Shown here: positions 1-6,347 of the stretch, piece after piece | Numbering within the stretch: the stretch's first letter is position 1 | Layout of the letters: every line of letters starts with the position of its first letter | Assembly (NCBI GenBank): GCA_029012165.1 | Contig: JAQXLO010000124.1 | Coordinates: 1 to 12,586, forward strand | Origin: Oscillospiraceae bacterium | GTDB taxonomy: Bacteria > Bacillota > Clostridia > Oscillospirales > Acutalibacteraceae | DNA length: 12,586 bases | Direction: 5' to 3' | The notes under the pieces: model-generated | Database searches by the model: none | Seen by the model: only the letters and a program-made list of their open reading frames with translations | Told to the model about the DNA's origin: nothing | Translations under genes and position numbers: made by a program

Positions 1-917
1 TTATCGTTTCCGCCCGTATCGGCAGTCGGCGCAATGACCGTGTCCGTTCCGCTTGTATCTATCGTCTCCTCCTGTGCAGCGTTATCCATGGCACTGCCCT
101 CGGCGTTGGAGCCGTAGGATGTCCACGGGTTGGGCACGGTGCTGTCCGTGCTGCAGGCATCGGACATGATCCAAACATGCCACTCCTCGGAATAGGTGGA
201 GCTGGGCGTCAGGGAAAAGGGCTGCCCGTCCTCGTTATTCTGGAAAGAGCCGTGCTCGTCAAACTTTTTGCTGAACACAACAATTTTTTGACCGTCGTTG
301 TAAATGCCGGGGGCCGTGGGCTTCTCGATGACGCCCGTGTCCTTGAGCCAGTCCACCATCTGCATCCACTGGTCGCGGCCGTACTTGTAGCCCTCCCGCA
401 GGGGCGGGTTCTCATATTTGCTTATGTCATCATGGTCATAGTTTCTGCCGAACGCCTTGCTGGGGGCAATCTCCTGCTCGGGACCGATAATCAGGGCAAA
501 GGTGTCCAAATTGGTACGGGAGCCGTGATCCAGTCCCCACTCATAAATAGTATTGGGATAGGTGCTGACCACCTGATAGAGGGAGCTTTCCTCGTCGCAG
601 TTCAGCTCCGCCGCCTGCGAGCCGGTGGAGGGGGTCAGGGTGACGCCGGGGACATAAGTGTTCCTGTTCGTTTGGAAAAGTTCGATTAGACCGTTCGACC
701 CTGTGGTGTTGTAGGCCGTGGTGTTCCAATAGGGGATATCGCTTTGGGCATACTGGACGTATTTCCTATCGTTGGTGAACGCAGGATCCTCGAAGTCACC
801 GTTTTGCAGCATATTGGACGTCTCGGCGTTGGCAAACAACATCACACCGGCCACGCCGGAAGCGACGATCCCGACGACCAGTATTGCGGATAGGATTTTC
901 TTTGCCGTTGTTCCCAT
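1..917 (-). CDS. Secreted surface protein, N-terminal part (3' end beyond window), paralogue of the 1394-5224 gene
   Basis: The frame is open from an ATG at 917 to the left edge, giving 305 residues with no stop. The start is preceded by GGGAGGA about 6 bases upstream. It begins with a Sec signal peptide (MGTTAKKIL, hydrophobic core, FANA then ETS) and continues with NGDFEDP, an aromatic-rich region, and EWGLDHGSRTNLD..ALIIGP. This looks like a jelly-roll, lectin-like N-terminal domain of the kind found in clostridial surface proteins. The protein is nearly identical to residues 1-304 of the neighbouring 1276-residue protein, except in two short patches, and carries one extra residue in the first patch. 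Its promoter and leader are also duplicated. The repeats and C-terminus, if present, lie outside the window. The function is not known; binding of a glycan or host ligand at the cell surface is inferred. Confidence is high for the gene and low for its role. Confidence 0.88.
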   Translation of the reverse strand, partial: MGTTAKKILSAILVVGIVASGVAGVMLFANAETSNMLQNGDFEDPAFTNDRKYVQYAQSDIPYWNTTAYNTTGSNGLIELFQTNRNTYVPGVTLTPSTGSQAAELNCDEESSLYQVVSTYPNTIYEWGLDHGSRTNLDTFALIIGPEQEIAPSKAFGRNYDHDDISKYENPPLREGYKYGRDQWMQMVDWLKDTGVIEKPTAPGIYNDGQKIVVFSKKFDEHGSFQNNEDGQPFSLTPSSTYSEEWHVWIMSDACSTDSTVPNPWTSYGSNAEGSAMDNAAQEETIDTSGTDTVIAPTADTGGND

Positions 918-1023
918 AAATGTTCCTCCCTAGGACGCAGTTTTACCTCTAATGATACTGTATAAAGCCAAATATATATAAAGCAAAAAATCAAATGAAA
1001 CTGCTCCATAATTATTCATTTTT

Positions 1024-1053
1024 AGAGTAACACAAAAACGTCTAATTTGTCAA
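1024..1053 (-). promoter_or_regulatory. Sigma-A promoter of surface protein copy A
   Basis: On the minus strand TTGACA (1053-1048) is followed 18 bases later by TACTCT (1029-1024), preceded by TGT as an extended -10. The -35 box is a perfect consensus. The same elements with the same spacing occur upstream of the paralogue at 5349-5320, so the element is conserved between copies while the leader diverges. The predicted leader is about 100 bases. Confidence 0.7.
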
Positions 1054-1130
1054 GTTTTTTCGAGCCGATGCGACACAAAAAGTATCTACTTTCCCGTGAA
1101 TGTTCAGGCAGAAACATCAAAATGCCCTTT

Positions 1131-1173
1131 GCAAAGCAAAATCCCGACAGCCGAGGCCATCGGGAAACTTTGC
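1131..1173 (-). terminator. Probable terminator after the 59-residue ORF
   Basis: On the minus strand an outer arm GCAAAG..CTTTGC and an inner arm TCCCGA..TCGGGA enclose a 12-base loop region, with TTTTG just after the inner stem. It follows the small ORF stop by about 40 bases and precedes the next promoter, where a terminator is expected. The T tract is short, so termination may be weak. Confidence 0.5.
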
Positions 1174-1212
1174 GAAGATGTGGGGCTGCACCGCATTTTG
1201 TGCGCTGTCGCC

Positions 1213-1392
1213 TTATTTTTCACGCACGACACTGTCCACGCCCAAGGCGTTGTGCAGGGCATTGGCGGCGTAGTCGTTGTACTGGATGATGTACTCCGGC
1301 GGCGGCGTGATGCTGCTTGCGGTGAGTATGGTGTCCTGCGCATCGAAGGTGAATACCTCCAGCGTCGGCACCTCAAACCGTTCTTTTTTCAT
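1213..1392 (-). CDS. Short precursor-like peptide (59 residues), coupled to the surface protein
   Basis: An ATG at 1392 opens 59 codons to a TAA at 1213. The start follows the surface protein stop by one base (TGA-G-ATG), which suggests translational coupling; GGTGAT and GAGG lie upstream inside the coding region. The peptide begins MKKERFEVPTLEVFTFDAQD, continues TILTAS, then a proline run (PPP), a tyrosine-rich stretch (EYIIQYNDY) and ends in REK. It has no signal peptide, membrane segment or cysteine. The N-terminal half resembles the many short clostridial peptides of form MKK.Y..P.LEV..F..EDVITTS, whose function I do not know of as established. A RiPP-like precursor or small regulatory peptide is possible. 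The nearby PqqD-like protein and peptidase make the first idea attractive, but it is inference. It could also be non-functional. Confidence 0.6.
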   Translation of the reverse strand: MKKERFEVPTLEVFTFDAQDTILTASSITPPPEYIIQYNDYAANALHNALGVDSVVREK

Positions 1393-1393
1393 C

Positions 1394-4300
1394 TCAGATC
1401 ACCGTCCTCAAAAAACTGAATATGACGCCTTTCATCATGCTGCGCAGGGAATTGTCGCTGCTGACGCCCGAAGCATCGGAAATAACCTGAATCACCTTTT
1501 CGTACATCGGATAATGGCTGTTGGTTCTGTAGCCGTCTGACGTGCTGACGAGGGTCGTCTTGCCGCCGGTCACGGCAAAGCCGGTCTGCTCACGATTTAC
1601 AAAAATCTCTGCCGTGGCGCCGTCCGCCGTGAACACGCCGTCGAAAATGAAGGCGTAGGTCTTGCCCTCCTTCACGTCTGCCGCAGACCAGTAGCAGGAG
1701 ACCGTGCGCTCCTCGGTCGTCTTGTAGATGCTGCCCTTGTTGTAGATCACGTCTGCGGAATCGGTCATCACCGGCGTTTCCTCGTGGGGGATGTTGCCGT
1801 AGTAGGCTTCATTCGTCACGTCGCCGATCTTGATGTAGGAACCGGCAGGGATCGTCAGGTCAACACGGATCACGCCGGCATTGTCCTTGTTGCCCAGAGA
1901 GTAGGTCACGCCGGTGGAGATCGTGTTGCCGAAGCCGTCCGTCCGACCGGGGTCGGCGGCGTTTTTGCCGGTGCCGGCGATGGCGGAGGCAAAGTATGCC
2001 GGGACATCGTTGCTGTCGTCCCCGTCGCCGTCCACCTCTTCCTTGACGAAGGAGGTGTAGGGTCCCTGCAGGGTAACCTCGTAGTCGATCGCCTCGAACA
2101 GAGCGTAATAGGTGGTGTTGCTCGTGATGGTGACGCTCTTGGTTTCGTTGGTGTCGGGGGAATTATTGTTGTTCATGTTGGCCACGCTGGTGTACCAGCC
2201 CACAAAACGGTAGGCATCCTTGGCTGTGGCCGTGCTGGTCGCCTTGTCTACCCTGTACTTGCCCGTGACGCTGGTTTCACTCAAGGTGCCGCCGTTGGTG
2301 TTCTGCACGGCGGTCGTCTGTCCGGCTTCTCTGGTGTAGGGGATGAATTTCACCGTGTATTCGCTGATGGTGAATCGGGCGTAGTAGGTGGTGCCGTCCG
2401 TGTCGGCGCTGACCGCCGGCTCAAAATATGCCTCGGCAGAAAGCTTGTTGCCGTCCGCATCGTACCAGCCGGCAAAGTCATAGTAGGGTCTGCGGGAGGC
2501 GGTGGAGCCAACGGTTCCCCCCTCCAAATACTTGCCCTCCTCGGGATCCACAATACCGCCGGTATTGCTGTTGATAAAGGTGCCGGGATTGGTCTTATCC
2601 TCCGTCTGCGGCACAAAGTAGACCACATAGGACTCCTGGAAGCGGGCGTAGTAGGTGGTGATGGGCTGTTCGACATTGTAGACCACGGTGTCCCGGGCGG
2701 TGTTGTACTTGGAGTCCGGCACTTCGTTGCCGTCCTCGTCGAACCAGCCGATAAATTTATACTTGCCGTTGGCGACCGCCTTGGAAACGGCCTGGGCGCC
2801 CATGGACACATCGCCTTGATAGGTGCTCAGGGTGCCGATGGCATCGTCCTCGGTATCGACCCATGCGCCGTCCGTCAGCACCTGACGGATGTAGTACTGC
2901 TTGCTGTTGGGCACAAAGTGGGCATAGACCGTGTTGACGCTCTCCTTGCCCGCCATGTAGGTGTAGACAGGGTTCATGGTCAGGAAGTTGCCGTCCGTAT
3001 CGTACCAGCCCTCAAAGCTGTAGCCGGGCTTCGCCTCTGCCTTGGCCACGATGGTCTCATTGATGCCGGAGTAGTACGCCTTGCCGCCGGTACCGCCGTT
3101 GGGATTGTAGCTTTCGCCGATCTCTACATCGGAATCCGCATTCTCCACAATGGTCACGGTGCCGCCCACATCGGTCTCCTGCCACGCCATCGTCGTCTTG
3201 TCCAGCAGCTGCGGGATGAACGCCTGCCGCCACTTCCACTGGGCGACCATGGTAAGACCTGTGGCGTTTTTGTCGTAGACGGGCGTCTGGGACGTATCGG
3301 TGGGGGTAAAGACCGTTCCCGACACATCCGTTTGCTGGGTAAAGGTCTGGGGGGAATCATAAATTACAAACGGCTGGACGTCCGTATCTATCGACAGCTG
3401 GTGCTGATAGTTACAGGTGACACTGTGCTCGGGACTAATCATCAAATCGGTGCCGTCGGCGTTTTGGACAACACCCGAATCGTCGTTGACCTTCCAGCCG
3501 ACAAGTCTCCAGCTGGATTTGTCCTCGACAGAATCCGGCGCCTGCGCCTGATGGGCCACAAATGGCTGAATGTAGCCCACGTTCTCACCACCCGAATCTG
3601 TGACCGTGGTCGGCTCGAAGCTGTAGACGTTGGTCTCCTCGCCCTCTTTGTTGGAGCCGGTCTCGGTACAGTAGTAGGTTTTGCCGCCGTTGGGGTCGTA
3701 GGTAATCATGGGGCTCTTGACGAACACAAAGTGCAAATCCACGGCGGAGGTGATGTTGTCCAAAGCGTACTTATAGACGATATCCCCGTCCTCGGTGGTA
3801 AACTGGATCCACTGTCCCGTTGGGTCCGTCTCGCCGTCCGGAGCTAAATGATCCTGCAAGCTGATAAAATGCGTCACGCTTTGGCACTGTCCGTCCACCA
3901 TCTCCTGCACGGTATAGTACACGCCGACAAACTTCACGCTGTCCGTGTTTTTACTGGGAATCACGGCGTTGATGACCAGTGGATCCCCCTCGGTGGCATA
4001 GGCCGCAAAGCCGTTGTCCACCGTGACCTCGTAGCTGCCCTCGCCGGCGCCGCTGGTGGAGCCGTCGCTGCTGCCGACCACCGCACTGCCGTGGGTGGTG
4101 GTGCTGCCGGTCAGGGGATGGTAAAGCTGGAAGTGGATGTTGTCCAAAAAATTGCCGAAGGTGGGGTCGAAGGATGTCCAGCCTTTAGAGTTATACAAAT
4201 CTAAGCGGTAGCTGTTGTACACAGAGGTGAAAGCGAAGATGGTTTTCGTCTGCGCCGTGGGCACCGTGTAGAGATAGTATTTGCTCGTATCGAAGGAGGG

Positions 4301-5224
4301 ATTGATTGTGTTATCGTTTCCGCCCGTATCGGCAGTCGGCGCAATGACCGTGTCCGTTCCGCTTGTATCTATCGTCTCCTCCTGTGCAGCGTTATCCATG
4401 GCACTGCCCTCGGCGTTGGAGCCGTAGGACGTCCACGGGTTGGGCACGGTGCTGTCCGTGCTGCAGGCGTCGGACATGATCCAAACATGCCACTCCTCGG
4501 AGTAGGTGGAGCTGGGCGTCAGGGAGAAGGCCTGCCCGTCCTCATTATTCTGGAAAGAGCCGTGCTCGTCAAACTTTTTGCTGAACACAACGATATTTTG
4601 ACCGTCGTTGTAGATGCCGGGGGCTGTGGGCTTTTCGATGACGCCCGTATCCTTGAGCCAGTCCACCATCTGCATCCACTGGTCGCGGCCGTACTTGTAG
4701 CCCTCCCGCAGGGGCGGGTTCTCGGAACTGCCCAGGTCACCCGGATTGTAGCCTTGGCCGTAGGATTTGCTGGGAGCGATCTCCTGCTCGGGACCGATAA
4801 TCAAAGCAAGAGTGTCCAAATTGGTACGGGAGCCGTGATCCAGACCCCACTCATAAATAGTATTGGGATAGGTGCTGACCACCTGATAGAGGGAGCTTTC
4901 CTCGTCGCAGTTCAGCTCCGCCGCCTGCAAGCCGCTGGAGGGGGTCAGGGTGACATTGGGGATATAGACGCCCTTGTTTGTGCGGAAATACTCGATCTTG
5001 CCGTTTGTTCCGTCCGTGTTGTAGGCGGTGGTGTTCCAATAGGGGATCTTGCTCTGCTCGTACTGGATGTAGTTGCTGCCGGTAAACGCAGGATCCTCGA
5101 AGTCGCCGTTTTGCAGCATATTGGATGTCTCGGCGTTGGCAAACAGCATCACGCCGGCCACGCCGGAAGCGATGATCCCGACGACCAGTACTGCGGATAG
5201 GATTTTCTTTGCCGTTGTACCCAT
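1394..5224 (-). CDS. Large secreted surface protein with lectin-like N-terminus and InlB-like repeats
   Basis: The protein has 1276 residues. The start ATG at 5224 has GGGAGG about 7 bases upstream and encodes a clear signal peptide with likely cleavage after ANA (residue 31). Residues 35-370 look like a jelly-roll lectin-like domain, opening with NGDFEDP and closing with GNFLDNIHFQLYHP, interrupted by an insert (about 150-310) that ends in a Thr/Asp/Gly-rich stretch. Residues 505-1045 hold five InlB/Listeria-Bacteroides-type beta-repeats, marked by NGG, F.GWYD.DGN and TTYYARF. Residues 1050-1276 form a domain I do not recognize, with an Asp-rich DGDGDDSND loop (1065-1073) that could bind calcium. 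There is no LPXTG motif or C-terminal membrane helix, so attachment is unexplained. It is probably an adhesin or glycan-binding surface protein; this role is inferred. It has its own promoter and is followed immediately by a small ORF. Confidence 0.9.
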   Translation of the reverse strand: MGTTAKKILSAVLVVGIIASGVAGVMLFANAETSNMLQNGDFEDPAFTGSNYIQYEQSKIPYWNTTAYNTDGTNGKIEYFRTNKGVYIPNVTLTPSSGLQAAELNCDEESSLYQVVSTYPNTIYEWGLDHGSRTNLDTLALIIGPEQEIAPSKSYGQGYNPGDLGSSENPPLREGYKYGRDQWMQMVDWLKDTGVIEKPTAPGIYNDGQNIVVFSKKFDEHGSFQNNEDGQAFSLTPSSTYSEEWHVWIMSDACSTDSTVPNPWTSYGSNAEGSAMDNAAQEETIDTSGTDTVIAPTADTGGNDNTINPSFDTSKYYLYTVPTAQTKTIFAFTSVYNSYRLDLYNSKGWTSFDPTFGNFLDNIHFQLYHPLTGSTTTHGSAVVGSSDGSTSGAGEGSYEVTVDNGFAAYATEGDPLVINAVIPSKNTDSVKFVGVYYTVQEMVDGQCQSVTHFISLQDHLAPDGETDPTGQWIQFTTEDGDIVYKYALDNITSAVDLHFVFVKSPMITYDPNGGKTYYCTETGSNKEGEETNVYSFEPTTVTDSGGENVGYIQPFVAHQAQAPDSVEDKSSWRLVGWKVNDDSGVVQNADGTDLMISPEHSVTCNYQHQLSIDTDVQPFVIYDSPQTFTQQTDVSGTVFTPTDTSQTPVYDKNATGLTMVAQWKWRQAFIPQLLDKTTMAWQETDVGGTVTIVENADSDVEIGESYNPNGGTGGKAYYSGINETIVAKAEAKPGYSFEGWYDTDGNFLTMNPVYTYMAGKESVNTVYAHFVPNSKQYYIRQVLTDGAWVDTEDDAIGTLSTYQGDVSMGAQAVSKAVANGKYKFIGWFDEDGNEVPDSKYNTARDTVVYNVEQPITTYYARFQESYVVYFVPQTEDKTNPGTFINSNTGGIVDPEEGKYLEGGTVGSTASRRPYYDFAGWYDADGNKLSAEAYFEPAVSADTDGTTYYARFTISEYTVKFIPYTREAGQTTAVQNTNGGTLSETSVTGKYRVDKATSTATAKDAYRFVGWYTSVANMNNNNSPDTNETKSVTITSNTTYYALFEAIDYEVTLQGPYTSFVKEEVDGDGDDSNDVPAYFASAIAGTGKNAADPGRTDGFGNTISTGVTYSLGNKDNAGVIRVDLTIPAGSYIKIGDVTNEAYYGNIPHEETPVMTDSADVIYNKGSIYKTTEERTVSCYWSAADVKEGKTYAFIFDGVFTADGATAEIFVNREQTGFAVTGGKTTLVSTSDGYRTNSHYPMYEKVIQVISDASGVSSDNSLRSMMKGVIFSFLRTVI
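2090..3712 (-). repeat. Five degenerate InlB-like protein repeats inside the surface protein
   Basis: The units cover residues about 505-575, 700-772, 776-863, 866-952 and 955-1045. Each has a strand entering an NGG or NTGG turn, a central (F/L).GW(Y/F/K) motif often followed by D.DGN, and a closing strand such as TTYYARF or TVYAHF. Units vary between about 70 and 90 residues and are not close at the DNA level, so this is old divergence rather than recent expansion. Such repeats usually act as elongated stalks. Confidence 0.8.
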
Positions 5225-5384
5225 AAGCTTTCCTCCCTCGGAGAAATCGTTTACATTTCCTGATACTTGTATTCAAAAAAGAAAAATCAAACGATACTGC
5301 TTCATATTTTTCAACTTTTAGAGTAACACAGAAATGTCTGATTTGTCAAGTTTTTTCGAGAGATTCCGACACGAAAAAGTGTAT
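4311..5384 (-). repeat. Tandem duplication, copy B
   Basis: This is the counterpart of 1-1085. The copies differ by one in-frame codon in the signal/lectin region (copy A has one more residue) and by about 11 extra bases in the copy A leader. The repeat ends about 35 bases upstream of the -35 box, so both copies carry their own complete promoter. The pattern suggests duplication of a whole surface-protein gene followed by patchy divergence or gene conversion. Confidence 0.93.
5320..5349 (-). promoter_or_regulatory. Sigma-A promoter of the 1276-residue surface protein
   Basis: TTGACA at 5349-5344, an 18-base spacer and TACTCT at 5325-5320 with an upstream TG make a strong extended -10 promoter. 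It is followed by an AT-rich leader of about 90 bases with no riboswitch I recognize. The element is nearly identical in copy A (1053-1024). Confidence 0.75.
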
Positions 5385-5407
5385 TCATTTTTGCAAACTT
5401 TTGTGGA

Positions 5408-5449
5408 TAAAGACGAAAAGACCCGACGAACGGTGATTCGTCAGGTCTT
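5408..5449 (-). terminator. Strong rho-independent terminator after the peptidase gene
   Basis: On the minus strand a 13-base stem (5449-5437 with 5430-5418, one G-U pair, six-base loop) is followed by TTTTCGTCTTT-type sequence. The TGA of the peptidase lies within the 5' arm of the stem. It separates the PqqD/peptidase unit from the surface-protein promoter about 70 bases on. Confidence 0.78.
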
Positions 5450-5896
5450 GGATCGCAGCGCCGCCCATACCCTTTGCCAAAGGCGGAGCACCCTGCGCTT
5501 TTGCCGCCGGTACAAGCGGCGAAGCGGGAAAGCAGCCGCCTGAATGCGGGCATAGAGCTTATAGGAAAGCGACTGCGCAGATATAATTTTTTTGCCGCGC
5601 CGAACCTGCGTCAGCACGCCGAGAATGTCCGTTTGCCGCACCCACTCGCCGCTCTCGCAGTTGTCCCCGGCGATGAAGTACATCCCGTCCGCCCGCAAGC
5701 GCAGGATGCGGTGCAGAACCAGCGTATCATCCTCCCGGCGAAACAGTACGGCGTCATATTTTCGGAAGGGCGGCTCCCGGCGCTCGATGCACGAAATATC
5801 TTTCCCCTCCCGCAAAAGCGGACGCATACTCACGCCGACGGTCGTTCGGCACAGCACGCCACGCTCCAGGAGTTCCTTTTCCGAAGTTGTCTGCAT
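5441..5896 (-). CDS. S24/S26-family (signal-peptidase-like) serine peptidase, no membrane anchor
   Basis: I chose the ATG at 5896 (151 residues) because GGAGGGA stands 5 bases before it; a GTG at 5914 would add six residues but lacks such a site. Residues 20-27 carry VGVSMRPL, the S24/S26 serine box (Ser23). KYDAVLFR at 46-53 and LVLHRIL around His62 follow, then AGDN with Asp78. The His in the HRI context resembles the ER/SipW type of signal peptidase, where His replaces the catalytic Lys. Unlike true signal peptidases it has no transmembrane segment at either end; instead the last 45 residues are strongly basic with Trp/Leu, possibly a peripheral membrane helix. It starts 14 bases after the PqqD gene stop. 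It likely processes a peptide or protein substrate; the substrate is unknown. The family call is solid, the role inferred. Confidence 0.82.
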   Translation of the reverse strand: MQTTSEKELLERGVLCRTTVGVSMRPLLREGKDISCIERREPPFRKYDAVLFRREDDTLVLHRILRLRADGMYFIAGDNCESGEWVRQTDILGVLTQVRRGKKIISAQSLSYKLYARIQAAAFPLRRLYRRQKRRVLRLWQRVWAALRSKT

Positions 5897-5910
5897 ATGC
5901 GTCCCTCCGC

Positions 5911-6180
5911 TCACATCTCAAGCAAGCCCTCGGCGGCAAGCTTGTCGATCAGCTGCTGCACGCAGTGAAGCGCTTCCTGCGCCGTGACGCCGTCATATTT
6001 CTCCGTGAGTGCCTGTGCGATCTCCTGCGCCGTTTTGCCCGCTTCGATGCCGTTCCAGATGTCGCATCCGGTCTTGTTGAGAAAAGCTATGCCGTTGAAG
6101 TCCTGCAAGGCGCTCTCGGTGGGCACTACGGCATACATCCCCGCCACCTTTTGCAGTACCATATCCTTTTTGATCCGCAT
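5911..6180 (-). CDS. PqqD-family (RiPP recognition element-like) protein
   Basis: The protein has 89 residues from the ATG at 6180, preceded by AAGGAGA with an 8-base spacer. The frame is open up to 6231, but that start would lie upstream of the predicted transcription start. The sequence shows the usual PqqD layout: MRIKKDMVLQKVAG...AVVP strands, DFNGIAFLNKTG..IW in the middle, a helix with AQEIAQALTEKYD, and a C-terminal helix ending LAAEGLLEM. PqqD-type folds bind leader peptides of ribosomally made modified peptides and present them to enzymes. Here the partner gene is an S24/S26 peptidase, and no radical SAM, cyclase or transporter gene is in view. The pairing suggests it delivers a peptide to that peptidase, which is inference. 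No cofactor pathway for PQQ is indicated. Confidence 0.82.
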   Translation of the reverse strand: MRIKKDMVLQKVAGMYAVVPTESALQDFNGIAFLNKTGCDIWNGIEAGKTAQEIAQALTEKYDGVTAQEALHCVQQLIDKLAAEGLLEM

Positions 6181-6209
6181 ACGGCGCATCTCCTTTCCAT
6201 CCCTGTAAA

Positions 6210-6223
6210 CTGTTCGAGAACAG
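6210..6223. promoter_or_regulatory. 14-base palindrome over the -10/start region of the PqqD promoter
   Basis: The sequence CTGTTC-GA-GAACAG is a perfect 6-base inverted repeat with a 2-base centre. It begins within the -10 box and covers the expected transcription start, a typical place for a repressor operator. The regulator is not in the window and the motif does not match the Gram-positive LexA box (GAAC-N4-GTTC). Confidence 0.42.
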
Positions 6224-6250
6224 TATGCCATGATTGCGCCCCAAAGTCAA
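6222..6250 (-). promoter_or_regulatory. Promoter of the PqqD/peptidase unit
   Basis: TTGACT (6250-6245), a 17-base spacer and CATACT (6227-6222) lie 42 bases upstream of the chosen PqqD start. The -35 matches 5 of 6 and the -10 matches 4 of 6. It follows the terminator hairpin of the upstream operon. Confidence 0.6.
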
Positions 6251-6291
6251 CACCCGTTCTCTGCCAAAGAAAACGACTGCCGTGCTTCGCA

Positions 6292-6318
6292 CAAAACGAA
6301 ACACAGCAGTCCTGCTGT
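6292..6318 (-). terminator. Probable terminator of the glycosidase operon
   Basis: On the minus strand ACAGCAG and CTGCTGT (6318-6312 with 6309-6303) form a short GC hairpin with a minimal loop, followed by GTTTCGTTTT. It stands 30 bases after the family 43 gene stop and before the next promoter. The stem is short, so read-through into the next unit is possible. Confidence 0.5.
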
Positions 6319-6347
6319 TGACAACACTGCACAATCGTGGTGCTGCC

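Larger units (their letters stand above)
1..1085 (-). repeat. Tandem duplication, copy A (promoter, leader and 5' end of surface protein gene)
   Basis: This stretch aligns with 4311-5384. I counted 12 differences by eye over bases 1-413, so about 97 percent identity there. Similarity drops in two patches (about 414-465 and 647-780) and returns to near identity over 781-917. The leader is more diverged, but the -35/-10 region is again almost the same. The left end of the repeat is not seen because the match still holds at base 1. Confidence 0.93.

Noticed and set aside
918..1030. Riboswitch in the long leaders of the two surface-protein genes
   Set aside because: I see none of the conserved cores I know (for example c-di-GMP, SAM or TPP), and the leaders are AT-rich and diverge between copies.
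1394..1430. Programmed frameshift at the T run near the end of the surface protein joining it to the small ORF
   Set aside because: A shift at the T run would reach a stop in either other frame before entering the small ORF, so the two cannot be fused that way.
1784..3847. 687-codon open frame on the plus strand
   Set aside because: It lies fully antisense to the surface protein gene and its translation is a Val/Gly/Arg-rich low-complexity product with no domain; the GC-rich codon bias of the minus-strand gene keeps it open.
4487..5200. Similar plus-strand open frames at 177-689 and 4487-5200 that look conserved between two places
   Set aside because: They resemble each other only because they are antisense to the two duplicated surface-protein starts.
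5897..5914. GTG start of the peptidase at 5914
   Set aside because: The strong GGAGGGA site lies inside this stretch and serves the ATG at 5896; the GTG itself overlaps the PqqD stop without a good site.
6210..6223. LexA/SOS box
   Set aside because: The Gram-positive LexA box has GAAC and GTTC in the opposite order with a 4-base centre, and the E. coli form needs a longer spacer.
6181..6231. Longer start of the PqqD-like gene at 6231
   Set aside because: The extra 17 codons overlap the palindrome and the predicted transcription start, and the AAGGAGA site fits the ATG at 6180.
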